DNA of 56,000 bases from Diphasiastrum complanatum (GCA_029204225.1 CM055097.1:48324052-48380051); one strand, 5' to 3'. Shown: positions 10,996-22,264, counted from the stretch's first letter. Translations and numbers: made by a program. Notes: generated by a model not told the origin, from the sequence alone.

Positions 10996-13642
10996 ATGTT
11001 TGAAGAAGCAAAGAGATGAAGGTAGCAAACAAATCAACTTTACTACTAATGATGAGGCTCTAGGTGGTGGTGATTCTCTTTTGATGTGTTCATCAAGTAC
11101 AATATCAAGTGAAGGTGACAAAGATTCATGGTGGATTGATAGTGGAGCTAGCTCACACATGACTAGTCACAAGGAGTTCTTTACTTCTTTGGTCACTTAT
11201 GATGGAGCCAAGAAAGCAATTCACATGGCCAATGGTGGTGAGTGTGTGATTGAAGGTATTGGTTCAATTCCTATTTGTCTCTCTACTAATAGGAAAGCAA
11301 GACTTGATGGTATTCTTTACATTCCTTCACTTTCAAAGAATTTTCTAAGTGTTGGTCAAGTGATGAAGAAAGGATACATGGTAAAGTTTGGTGGTGATGC
11401 TTGTTTCATTACAAAGGAAGAAATCTTGGTTGCTAGGGGCAATAGACAAGGTAAACTTTTCAAGCTTGATGCTTTTGTTATGGCTAACAAAAAGGATGGA
11501 ATGGAAAAGGAGATTGGTCTCAACTTTCCAAAGTTACCTTTTAGCATCAATAAGATTGGTGGATCTTATGCAAAGTTCAACAAGCTTCCTTATGCTAGAT
11601 CTAGGTCAAGATCTAATATGCTTCTTGGAGATGTTCATCTTTGTGCTAACTTGGCTAGTCTTGAGGATAATGATGGTGTTTCAATGGTTCTTCATGGCAA
11701 GTGCAAGCATGCAAAAGGTAAGGAAAGAGCTAACTTCATCAATGGAGGTGGTGAAGGTTCTTCCTTGGAAAAGATTGTTGCTAATGATTTCTTTGATCAT
11801 ATGGAAAAAGATGTTGCTAGGTGCATTCATGAAGGAGGTGGTTCTTCTACATTCTTTTGTGATGAGTCCAAGAAATTCATTTTTGCAGCAAGTGGAGTCA
11901 CATTTCTTCATAAATAAAGAAGATCAAATGGTTCTATCAAGAGACTTGGTGAGGGAGATAGTCACAAGTCAAGAAGAAGAGAAGTATGTGAAGAGTTCAA
12001 AGTAGGATGTACTTTGAATGATGTCATTGTGAATGATAGTGAGGAAGAATCATTATCATATGAGTCATTACCTAAAACATTGAGTAGAAGTTCTTGTTTG
12101 AAAAAAGAGAGTACTTCAATCATCCTTATGTTGAAGGTACTAATCATATTTTTCATGGCTTCTAATGTTTTTGAGGTTTCTACTTCTTATGATGCAATCA
12201 TTAAGAGGGAGTCTTATGAAGGAAAGAGCAATGGAAGATTGGTTCTTGGGAAGATCCAAGGCATGGGTCTCACATCTCTTCATCAACTCAAAGGATTCTA
12301 TGATTGTGAATTGATCACTCATGATCGAGATGGCAAAAGGTTGGTTGGAGAAGACTACATGGAACAAATCGAGAGGCAATTTTTTCAAGACAAGGGAGAT
12401 CTCATTGGTGAGCTTATTGAGGTTTGTTATGGACTCAAGAGGGCTGGATTTCTTAGGTTTGATACTCATCTTCACCTACTCTACTTCGTGTTGGATAGAA
12501 AGTTTGGAATCTATCTTTTGATTTATGATGGTGACATTGGTGACATTGTTTTCACTAACCTTTGTGGAAATTCGATATCAAGCATTGATGAGATCTTGTT
12601 GGATCTAGATCATATGTTTGAGAGGGAGTATTTTCAGAGGTTCAGGTCTGAAGATATTCATATCTGTGATATCTTTGATGATCAAGAGAAAGGTAAGCAA
12701 GTGCAAGCGACACACTTTGCTTTATTCACATGTTTTGAAGAATTTTCTTGTGTAGATGATGCTATGCAAATGGATATTGGTTCTCATGTTTTTCATAATG
12801 GAAAAGAAAGTAATGGATCTGGAAAACAAAGTTTGTTCAATGACTTTGATGGTCAAGAGGAAGACCAAGAGGTTGGTCTCAAAGGGCTTCAACAACACAA
12901 AAGGAAAGGTGACAATTTGGAGCTAGTCAAGAGCATCAAAGGAAGGGTATTTGGCAAAGATGTTTTGGATCTATTTTTGAAGCTTATTGAAGACTCAAGT
13001 AAGGTCAAAGGAGCAGCAAGGAAGTGTTGTTCAAGTTTACTTTACTTGTTCTATCTCATGTTTAAGCTATTTCATGTGGATGTGTGCAAATTGTCAAGAT
13101 ATGGACAAACTAGCTACATTGTCTTGCAATATCTTATTGTTGGAGTTGTACTAGCATTCTTGGATGGTTTTGTTGATGGAAATGAAGCTATTGGAGGTTC
13201 ATTATGTCACTCATTCATGGCCAAGTCATCAAGTGTTGATGATATCTTGTGGCAAGATGGAGATGGAGGCTCATTCATGGAGTTTTATGGTGAAGACATA
13301 TCAAGAAAGGACAAAGTTGGAGGAGACAAGCAAGCAAATGGTCATCACTCACATTTATTGTTTGGTTGCTGTAATTTTCCAGAGAGTTCAAAGTTTGAAA
13401 CATGGAGGAATCATTTCATTCACATTCTATTTGGTTCTTCATGTTCTAGTTATATCTTGATGTGTAAAATTGATGTAAGAAATAATGAAGCATCCAATTT
13501 GGACACTATTCTCTATATCAATTATGAAAGATACTTTAGAACCTTAGAAAGAAGATCTATACTTAGGATGGAGATCATTCTAAAGTTGGATCAAAGTTCT
13601 ATTGTCAAAACTATGCCAAAACTAGTTGAAGAGGGAGTGTGA
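10964..13642 (+). pseudogene. Copia-A ORF2: protease plus degenerate pol-like region, one stop
   Basis: One frame runs from the zinc-knuckle end to the 3' LTR, about 890 codons, broken only by TAA at 11915-11917. It starts with GHFANEC, then a copia protease active site WWIDSGASSHMT (DSG codons 11138-11146) and the family tail LYIPSLSKNFLSVGQ. I recognise no integrase core. Further on, faint RT-like order remains: MEQIERQF, VCYGLKRAG, then IYLLIYDGDIGD, with YDGD (12524-12535) where YVDD would be, and DLDHMFERE. The end (from about 12700) is unrecognised. The protein would overlap the LTR by 5 bp. Copia-B is open at the Copia-A stop. Confidence 0.75.
13628..13637 (+). other. Polypurine tract (Copia-A)
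   Basis: GAAGAGGGAG lies directly before the TGTGAGAG start of the 3' LTR. It is the expected primer site for plus-strand synthesis, and is identical in Copia-B at 50329-50338. Confidence 0.9.
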
Positions 13643-14291
13643 GAGATTTCAACTAGTTTAGTCTAGTTTAGTCACATTTTGGTAAATTGTCAATAAGAGG
13701 CCAAAACTCATTTTAGACTTAGAGATAAACTTTTTGAAGTTATATTAGTTTAAAATACATTCAATAAACACTTTTGGAAAGTGTGGGAAAGTTGGTAGTC
13801 GAGTTTGAGAGAGATTCAAATTTGAACTTTGGGTACATTGAATCTAGACCCAAAAATAGTAGGGTTTACATTTTGGAGGGAAAGCTAAGTGGCCAAATAG
13901 GGTTTGGAAACTCTATAAAAGGATGTAACTCATGAGGAGACACATCTTCTCTCTTCTCTCTCTCATTTCATCATTATATATGGTTCTCTTTGGGTTCTAC
14001 TACTCATTGGTGCACTATCTTGGTGTTATCTTGCAATCTTGTGTGTAGAATGATCATTTATTGCTATTTTCGATTCCACACGTGTGAAATATAGTAGGGT
14101 ACTGTAATTGTAAGGACAGCAAACATATTTTATGTTTTGGTTCATGTTTGATCAATATCTCTTAGAGTTTGCATCTCATTTTGTATGTAGATGCTGATTT
14201 TTCTACATTGGCAGGATTGTTGGTTTGCTCCTTATTGTAACCAAAGATTTGGGACATAGATTGGATCTTGAATGATCTGAAATCCTTCACA
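13638..14291 (+). repeat. Copia-A 3' LTR
   Basis: 654 bp, TG...CA. TATA-like CTATAAAAGG at 13913-13922 and palindrome CACACGTGTG at 14077-14086. It ends at 14291, just before the second ATGTG target copy. Confidence 0.95.
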
Positions 14292-14296
14292 ATGTG

Positions 14297-14761
14297 TCCT
14301 TGCCTAAACCTATTGCTAAGCTCTTAGTTACTATGGTGAATCTAGTATATGTACTTATTTCATACTTTGATTGACATAGACCAACACCCTATGAACTGAT
14401 CAGTATAAGTCCCGATTCAAAAACATTTGGGTTCAACCTATCGCTACAAACTGAACACGACTAAGGAAAACTGGACTAAGAATTATGGGGAGCCCCTTTG
14501 TCATGCCTACAATTGGTCGAATAGCATGTCCTGCTAGAGATCAATAAGCCTACAACCCATATGTTAATTATGATTATGAGGGGTTTGGGACCCTCATGTG
14601 CATATGGTCATAATTGATGGTTGGAGGCCTAAAAACCCCATGATGGTGGATTATTATGGGTCTATCAGTGAGTCATAGGGAAACTGGATGATGTGGCCCA
14701 AATAGGCTGCAGAGGTGTCCAGTGAGGTGTCACAGTGCACTACTAGTGGTGCATGGGCCTT
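14297..14761. other. Non-coding stretch after Copia-A
   Basis: No ORF with family motifs and no RNA gene that I can recognise. It contains a locally symmetric stretch of GGGTTTGGGACCCTC (about 14581-14596) and is otherwise plain. It is the continuation of the DNA that Copia-A split. Confidence 0.5.
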
Positions 14762-15039
14762 GGAGGGTAAAAGTATACCCATTGGGCTCTCACTAGTGTA
14801 TGCTTGATTGTGGTGCTAGTAGCTACATGCTGCTGGTATGACTCCTTTATCCCTTGTGAGTGATTGATCCATAGCTTGGGGGCTAGATCCGTAAGATCTA
14901 GGAGGGTAAAAGTATACCCATTGGGCTCTCACTAGTATATGCTTGATTGTGGTGCTAGTAGCTACATGCTGCTGGTATGATTCCTTTTTCCCTTGTGAGT
15001 GATTGATCCATAGCTTGGGGGCTAGATCCGTAAGATCTA
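14762..15039. repeat. 139-bp tandem duplication, two copies
   Basis: GGAGGGTAAAAGTATACCC starts at 14762 and again at 14901. The two 139-bp units match through AGATCCGTAAGATCTA with only a few substitutions (for example GTGTATGC versus ATATATGC). The sequence after 15040 leaves the pattern. Non-coding. Confidence 0.95.
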
Positions 15040-15189
15040 GGTTTGATTGGGTTGGTTTTTCCACCATCCCCTTGTGTTGCTTCGTTGTGACTTGCTTGGC
15101 TAGTGCATCCTAGTTATGGGCTTTACACCCTTCCTCCACCTAACATCTTTATTTAGACGCTTATCTATTGTATGACAAAAGCTATAAAT

Positions 15190-15510
15190 ATGCATAATTT
15201 TATTATTGATACTGATAGAGCTATTTGCAATGTAGTTGAACCTGATAATAAGGTCCTATGTTTGATTGATTTGTTGGAAAAACTGAAATGGATTAGAATC
15301 TACTTGGATTTTGTAAAAAAAAAAAAAATCCCTTAGGTATTGTAGAAACCTTGCATGATAGTTTGGCTAGTTTTGCTAAAAATTTTGAAGAGGAAGAAAG
15401 ATTCTTCAATGTATACATTAAAAAACCTTTTTCTTGTCTTAAAAAAGAGAATGGGTCATTCTCACTGAACTTTCTTCTGCTTTTTCTGACGAACCTTTCT
15501 ATCCACACTC
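15190..15510 (+). pseudogene. Unrecognised broken coding fragment with poly-A slippage
   Basis: From ATG 15190 a protein-like sequence reads FIIDTDRAICNVVEPDNK, then DLLEKLKWIRIYLDFV, up to a run of 14 A at about 15317-15330. Beyond the run the sense moves to another frame (LHDSLASFAKNFEEEERFF, 15351-15533 open). The composition and continuity on both sides look like one former coding region broken by slippage in the A run. I do not recognise a family; it may come from a transposon ORF or a captured exon. Confidence 0.4.
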
Positions 15511-15533
15511 CCTGGTCTTCATTGACGACCTAG

Positions 15534-15960
15534 ATAAGAATAGTGCTTTTCAACTTGAATTTTTTTTTCCCAGGATATCTTTGATATTGGTGACCAGTCC
15601 ACTTGGGTTGCCAAGTTCCTATGGTATATAGTCATACTATTGACTCAAGTCCTCCCATGCGTCATACAACTTTCTTGCTCCCTTACCTATTGATCTTTGC
15701 ATTACAAATACCAACAAAAGAACAGGTACTTTTAACCTAAACAATCCAAGCTTAGTCATTTATGGTTTAAAGATAGGCAAGGGAAGGAAAAAAAAATTCA
15801 ATGCATACAGTGGAAGAGTTGGACAAGGCAGTAACACGAAGAGCGATCTACAAGTTAAGAGATTGAATTTTTACAGAGATTGATTTCTTTGCAAGATGAT
15901 GACATTGCAGATAGAAGAGAAATCACTACCGACTCACTATGAATCACAATTATCACTTAT
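15534..15960. other. Non-coding stretch
   Basis: AT-rich with short T and A runs. I see no gene, RNA or clear repeat. Confidence 0.5.
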
Positions 15961-16800
15961 ACCATAACTCACCTAGATCTAAAATGCATCACTTAGCATC
16001 TTCTAAGATGAAATTCCTAATTCTAGAGTGCAACCTAAATTAAAAATGCAATTATCTAAATTCATGATGCTCAACTATCCCATAATGCAAACATCTAAAT
16101 TAAAATTGCTTACCTATTTAATAATTTAGATGAAATCACCTAAATTTCTAAAATGATCACCTAAATATAAATTGCGATACCTAAATCTAGAATGCAACAC
16201 CTACATCTAGAATGCAACACCTAAATCTAGATGATGATCATTGAGATGCAATAGCAGAAGTTTTCATTATGTTACTAATTTATCTTATCTCCTCTCTAAT
16301 GTTGCACATAAAACAACAATCACACTCATTAATACTATATAAAAATGAAGCATCTCATGATAATAACATTCTAAAATGATTTCTAAACTTAATTCGCTTT
16401 CTCATTGTCATTGAAAATGAATAGCTAACTTTTAATCTAGCATGCATTCATCTAAAAAAAAAATGTGCATTCACCTAAAAATCTCATGCATTCACATAAA
16501 TGTTTGTGCATTCACCTAAATCCCTAACTAAATTACTAACTATCTAATATGCAGGTCACCTAAAATCTAACTAAAGTTGCATAACCTAACTCACTAATAT
16601 GCAGTCACCTATAGAACTTTATCTAATTAAAATAATTCATCTAACTATTGAAATGCTCACCTAAAGTTTCTATTGTGCATTCACCTAAATTCTGGTTATA
16701 ATGAACCACCTAAAATTCTAAGATGCATTCACCTAAAATCTACTAATATGGTTCACCTAAAGGTCTACTAATGCATTCATCTGACTTTCTAGTGCATATC
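15961..16800. repeat. Degenerate TCACCTAAA / ATGCA interspersed repeat field
   Basis: Words such as TCACCTAAA, CACCTAAAT, ATCTAAAT and ATGCATTCACCTAAA recur roughly every 20-40 bp across about 840 bp, around two dozen times in exact or one-off form. Linkers like TCTAGAATGCAAC occur three times in a row near 16180-16230. The units differ in length, so this is an old or imperfect minisatellite. It lies downstream (minus strand) of the Gypsy-2 coding remnants, where Tat-type elements often hold tandem repeats. Confidence 0.8.
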
Positions 16801-17863
<1,063 letters not shown>

Positions 17864-18690
17864 CTAAAGGTAGGTGCCTATGGGACCTATGCCATTCTCC
17901 CACACCAATTGAAGCTTTTTCGTCCTGAATTTTTGAGCTTCTTGGAGGCAAGATTGTTGTTGTCGAGATTGGTAAATCTTGTGGCTAATGCCCTCCATCA
18001 TTTTCCATCGTAATTTGTCAAAGAAGGGCATGGGTTTGTAGTAATGGAGCATACCCTGTAGAAAGTTATGGGTTTTCCATAGCTCCATCATATCAACGTG
18101 CAGTGCCGAAGTGAGAGCTGCTCGATAATAAAGTCATGCTATGTTGATGTGATCATGTTGCATTCACAATGGTTTATTGATATCAATGGCTATTGGTGGT
18201 AGCCCTCAATCCCAATAACGCCCAAGCCGCAATTATCTGCAAAATATCCGACGTCGCGATCAGGGTTGCCATGGTGCTTTTGGTAAAATACACGGTAGTT
18301 GGTGGCCATGCCTTCAGCTAAGTTGCCCGTATCCACTCCTGTGAGCTTGGGCCAAAAGATCTTGTTCTTAATCTTTGTGACAGGAAACAATTATCGCCTT
18401 GCTACAAGATAATAGTATGGATTGGTGCACATGTAGGAGGGCGCTTCGAGATACCGTGCCACAGAGGTTTTACTCTGTAGGAAGAGCTGATGGCGCCAAA
18501 GTGGTTGTGGATCCAAGAGATTGACTGCTTCTTTATGGGTTTTGCAGTGGTCTAGGTTTGGTAGTACGTAGCCGCCTCGCTCCTTTGTAGTATGATATTT
18601 CTTGGCGAACTCTTGAGATGCAAGCAACTCCTTGCTAGGTTCAGTAGGTGTGATCCTGTGCCTTATGGTTGGTGCTTCAGTTCCTTGCAC
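17864..18690 (-). pseudogene. Gypsy-2 unrecognised ORF following gag
   Basis: Two open pieces in one frame (18391-18690 and 18190-18390, one stop between) and a third in another frame (17864-18091) give a broken protein of about 270 residues. Visible stretches include PTEPSKELLASQEFAKKYHTT, RYLEAPSYMCTNPYYYLVARR, KIFWPKLTGVDTGNLAEGMA and CGLGVIGIEGYHQ. A short motif LYYRAA near 18112-18130 matches IYYRAA in the ORF before the Gypsy-3 3' LTR (37.7 kb). That suggests an element-specific 3' ORF joined to gag after loss of pol. No known family is recognised. Confidence 0.5.
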
Positions 18691-19562
18691 TTGAGGTTGG
18701 TTAATGACAAACTATTGACGTGGTTGGTACTGATTTGGTGCAGTTGGTCATGGTTGGTATACCCCTGGTCGTGGTATGGGCTGTTGTGGAGGGTAGGGAC
18801 AGTACGCTTGATACATGGATTTGGGTGTTGATGAAAAATGATTTTGCAGTTGAGGGCATTCATTAGCAATGGGATGCTATGAACAGATCGGACATTAGAC
18901 ATTCTCTCTTGCTGGAAAAGATTTTTCAGCAATATTTTTCATGGCAGTTTGGAAATCAATAGTAAGTTTATCCATATAAGTTTGTTGAGCTTTCTGCCAG
19001 GTTTCCATTTGTTGTAGAATTTCGGAAGATTGGGTGGTATTTTCATGCTTCGAGTGGTTAAGACATTTAGAATTCTTAGTTTTCTTTTCACGATTATCAA
19101 AGTCGTCATCATAACCTTCGTCTTCTTCACGGGTAGCATCAATCACTATGTCTTTAAGTTGATCATAAAGGTCAACTGGTTTTAGTTCACGGCAGATGTT
19201 TTTAGGCAGTCCAACCAAGAACAATTTGATGGCCATATGTTCAGCGATATTTTCATCAACACATTCTACTTTGAGACATTTAAAATGCTCAATGTAGTCT
19301 CAAACCGACTCTTCGCGACGCATATAGGTGATTTGGATAAATGGGGTCTAAGTCAGTTTGGAGGGTTTAAAATGCTTGTGAGGGCGTCTTTGAGGGTAGT
19401 CCAGGAAGCAAGATCAAGAGCTTCAAGGTTGAGATACCACTCTTTGGCTGTTCCATTGAGTACCATCCGGAATAGTCAGAGCTTTTTTGTTTCAGAGGTA
19501 TCTCCATAAAAATGACATGCATTATCAAAGTCTTGGAGAAATCTAACTGGCTCAGATTCTCT
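18691..19562 (-). pseudogene. gag: Gypsy-2 gag, minus strand
   Basis: On the minus strand from 19562 down, the capsid part reads SEPVRFLQDFDNACHFYGD, then LFRMVLNGTAKEWYLNLEAL, the usual gypsy gag core. It continues as HMAIKLFLVGLPKNI (19237 downward) and an acidic and Lys-rich linker. A damaged zinc knuckle (CPIC...HPIANECPQL, with a stop inside) lies near 18860-18900, then a Pro/Gln/Tyr-rich tail. Stops and shifts make it non-functional. The knuckle resembles those of Gypsy-3 and Gypsy-6. Its 5' end is cut by an LTR at 19570. Confidence 0.75.
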
Positions 19563-19569
19563 CTAAAGG

Positions 19570-20175
19570 GTTTGCGGATCCCAAGGCAACCCTAACCCTA
19601 GTTAATAATTGAGAGGGATTTGGGACCTTGCGTGTGTAAGTCCAACCCAATGATTACATGGTTATGTGATACTTAGAAAGTCAATAAAAGGACTTTAGGT
19701 CTTTTTACAGGACTTTTAATGTTGCGGGCCTAAATGTCAAGTTAGTGAATAAAGTTGGGATTCCCACCAAATTTCAAATTCAAATTGGTTCCTTCCTTCC
19801 GCTCTTTTTTAAGTTTGAATAGTTAGGGAGGTAGAAATGGACCAATAGGATTCTGAGGCTAGGGTCCTCCTCTCTATTATGACCAACTTGAGTTTCCTAC
19901 ACAGATTGTTATTGGGATTGCATGTTCTTATACTTTTTGTGAGAGAGAAAGGGAGAGGGAAAAAGAGTGAGCTTTCTTCATTATGGATGTAGTGTTAATA
20001 ATTGTAGTGTTAATGCTTAGGTTTAATGGATGTTAGAGTTAAAGCTGGATCTTCCATTCATGCTGAATTCTGAAATATGCTATCACTCTCATGGGAACGA
20101 ACCTCCGCGTGATGACTAACTTCTACTCTTTGATGCTAGATCTTGGGTTGAGGTTAGGATAGGAAACCCACTACA
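19570..20175 (+). repeat. Gypsy LTR (Gypsy-3 family), left end slightly cut
   Basis: The segment matches the Gypsy-3 3' LTR (37955-38640) at many points: GGCAACCCTAACCCTAGTTA, GACTTTAGGTCTTTTT, GTTATACTTTTTGTGAGA, CTCTCATGGGAACGAA and the end CCCACTACA. The first nine bases of the LTR are not recognisable, and the middle TATA region differs. It ends at 20175, just before a good PBS. Confidence 0.85.
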
Positions 20176-20179
20176 ATTT

Positions 20180-20197
20180 TGGCGCCGTTGCCGGGGA
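20180..20197 (+). other. Primer-binding site, tRNA-Asp, intact
   Basis: TGGCGCCGTTGCCGGGGA is the exact Athila/Tat-type PBS, four bases after the LTR end. This is the best preserved of the three gypsy PBS sites in the window. Confidence 0.95.
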
Positions 20198-20408
20198 GCT
20201 TCGCCAATTTTTCAGTTTGCAGCATGTTTGTTGGATGGTTAGCTTGCATTAGGCATCTTGTCGTGGCATGAATAGTGTTAAAATTGCATTTAGGATCAAT
20301 TTAGAGGTGATTTTGCCTAATTTGAGTGGAATTGCTTGTTTGAAATCTAATTTGATTATTGAACAGGGAAAGCTATTCAGATCACCAATCTCAAGATCCA
20401 TATGGATC
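20198..20408 (+). other. Leader fragment of a Gypsy-3-family element
   Basis: About 210 bp following the PBS match 30670-30880 almost base for base (GCAGCATGTTTGTTGGATGG, TTGAAATCTAATTTGATTAT). Similarity stops abruptly at about 20408, where minus-strand coding-like sequence begins. Only LTR, PBS and leader remain. Confidence 0.85.
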
Positions 20409-20766
20409 TCATCCATCCTAGGTGTGTGTGAATTCCTAGGATGTCACCAGAATCAAGAGAGACTGGTGGTAGTGTAGTTGCTACAACAGGAGAAACTGAT
20501 CCCACAGGTTGCGCTAATTTGCCCTGAAGTTTAGCTTGAAGAGTCTTTACCTTCGAATCCATCTGGGACTTGCACATCGAATGTCTTTGGAGATCCTGGA
20601 GCACAATGGTGTTTGGTACTTGAAACTCTAATGATGGATCTGCCACTGAATTTGATTGAGGCGCAGAATCCAAGTTATGTGAAGTGTTTTGGAACTGATC
20701 AAATCCCATTCCAGGGGAGTTGGGATCAAAGGGGGATGGGCTTTGAGCCATGATGAACTGCTTCAT
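20409..20766 (-). pseudogene. Possible N-terminal gag fragment, minus strand
   Basis: An open minus-strand reading of about 120 residues from ATG 20766 or 20751 is rich in Ser, Pro, Gln and Asn (SPSPFDPNSPGMGFDQFQ) with a possible short helix (HSMCKSQMDSKVKTLQAKLQ). This resembles the disordered start of a gypsy Gag. It lies upstream of the Gypsy-2 gag in the same orientation, so the LTR-leader piece at 19570-20408 may have split one gag. Assignment is tentative. Confidence 0.35.
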
Positions 20767-21100
20767 GAAATGTGCATGGCAGATGTATGTGGGAGTGAAA
20801 TGGCAAGCTCTTCTGTAACTCGGATTGTGGACTCGATTGTCACATAAGGCCTTTGGGAGGAGTCGATGATGAGGGTGGTTGCAGAGGAAGGGAGAATGGG
20901 ACGTTTAGAGCGGCTAGCGGCACATGGAGTGTTTGCGCAATTTGCGGTACAACACCCACAGCTAAGCCACCCTATCGAGTTAATCAATCAGATGATATGC
21001 CTATTAAATTCAAATTATACTATCACGACAAGGGTCACGTTTGATTCTAAGTTTAAAATCATCGAAATATATGAAAGTGATTTTGTAGACAAACATAAAT
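20767..21100. other. Short unrecognised stretch
   Basis: A plus-strand reading from about 20780 has some protein character (EEGRMGRLERLAAHGVFAQF, then a stretch ending LINQM), but it has an in-frame stop and no family I know. It may be a transposon remnant. Confidence 0.25.
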
Positions 21101-21594
21101 AGAGTAGAAGTATTGATATGTGTAAGTGTTTGATGCTCAGACAAAACTATAAGAGAATGAAATGAGATAACAATTTATCAGAAAAGCATACACTCATTCT
21201 AACATAATACTAAATACAATAAGATTGTAGGGTTGAATTGTGAGTAACATGTACAAATCAGATAAATTACAAGCACAAAACAACAGCAGATGCAACCGTG
21301 TACTCGTAAATAATTATGAATATTGGTCATCTTTGTCTAACACACTTTTGCTAACAAGCAGTGAAATGCTGCTAACAATAATCTATTAAGTTCTTGAGTT
21401 AATTGACTTGATTGATTCTCTATCTTCTTAACTTGAGAAAATGATTAGTTATTTATACTAGTTAGGAATGTCGAATGGGCTTATCCAAATGACTATTAAT
21501 GACAATTGTTTAGCCAAGTCACAATTGGCACTTAACCACATTGAGTTGTAGATTGTAATTGGCACTTAATCATATTGCACTGTCACTTATCCAG
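21101..21594 (-). repeat. AT-rich non-coding stretch, possibly part of an LTR
   Basis: No coding region. On the minus strand there is a TATA-like AGTATAAATAACTAAT near 21450. A short direct repeat, ATTGGCACTTAACCACATTG / ATTGGCACTTAATCATATTG, lies at about 21523-21577. It follows the end of Copia-C coding sequence, so it could be a 3' LTR, but it does not match the Copia-C LTR at 24859-25681. Confidence 0.35.
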
Positions 21595-22060
21595 TTAGAA
21601 TTCATAATCGTAATTGATAAGGATCATCTCTAACCTTTGAGGGGGGTTTCGATCCCTTGTAGACCTCTTGAGCTCTCCCTGTTTGCTAGATTCAAGATTT
21701 TCTCTCTTCTTCATGTCACATGTTACCTCTAAGTACCATTCGGGTAACCGCCTTGGAGTCTCAGTTTTGGTCTTCTCTTTTTCTCCTGGATCTTCCACAT
21801 ACACATCAGCTTCTTGCTCATGCGCTCCATCATGCAAAGGCTCATAAGTCATTCCATCCTGCTCATGCTTTCTCATCTCATCAAAAATTGCATACCTAGA
21901 AACATTGAGCTTTTATGCATCCTTATCATACATCATGTATGCCTTAGCCTTCTCATCATAGCCAAGAAAAATGGAGTTAATAGCCTTTGAATCAAGTTTC
22001 CTTCTTTTTTCATCAGGGATATGTGCATAAGCGTCACAACCGGATACTCTCGAGTTGGTC
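21595..22060 (-). pseudogene. pol: Copia-C integrase C-terminus and linker to RT
   Basis: Minus-strand reading gives CDAYAHIPDEKRRKLDSKA, INSIFLGYDEKAKAYMMYD, the conserved end of copia integrase. A stop follows, then an acidic linker (21595-21876) with ADVYVEDPGEKEKTKTE and RSTRDRNPPQRLE, the usual spacer before copia RT. The sequence ends with a stop before any RT motif. Confidence 0.8.
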
Positions 22061-22061
22061 C

Positions 22062-22258
22062 CTTTTTATCGTAGTTGACAGTATCGGTTTGAGAATCGTA
22101 ATGAACTCCCAAATTTTTTACTGGTCGGTCACAAGTATGATCCGTTGTTGATGAATCATCATCCTCTTTTTGAACCACTGGTTTGATAGTCCAAGTTGCA
22201 GGATCGATCTTGACTGCACGTTCACGATTTTCAAAAGTGATTTTTTCGATACCCTAGT
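22062..22258 (-). pseudogene. Gypsy fragment embedded in Copia-C
   Basis: Minus-strand reading gives ITFENRERAVKIDPATWTIK, EDDDSSTTDHTCDRPVKN and GVHYDSQTDTVN. This matches Gypsy-3 at 32998-33170 on the plus strand (EDDDSSTTYHTCDRLVKN, GVHYHSQTDTVN), downstream of its protease. It sits where the copia integrase core should be. Confidence 0.85.
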
Positions 22259-22264
22259 TATAAA

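Larger units (their letters stand above)
8966..14291 (+). mobile_element. Copia-A: complete Ty1/copia-type element, probably non-autonomous
   Basis: Two 654-bp LTRs beginning TGTGAGAG and ending TTCACA bracket a PBS, gag, a long second ORF and a polypurine tract. ATGTG occurs directly on both sides (8961-8965 and 14292-14296), a perfect 5-bp target duplication from integration. The sister copy Copia-B lies at 45502-50976. ORF2 keeps a copia protease, but integrase is not recognisable and the RT active site is lost, so the copy presumably moved with enzymes from another element. Confidence 0.93.

Noticed and set aside
10795-11160. Minus-strand ORFs across Copia-A and Copia-B
   Set aside because: They recur in both copies only because the plus-strand sequence is conserved; they have no motif and overlap gag and ORF2.
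12524-12535. Functional RT active site in Copia-A
   Set aside because: The motif is YDGD, not YVDD or YMDD, and the surrounding conserved blocks are largely lost, in both copies.
15961-16800. CRISPR-like array
   Set aside because: Repeat words vary in length and sequence, spacers are not unique units, and the context is a plant genome.
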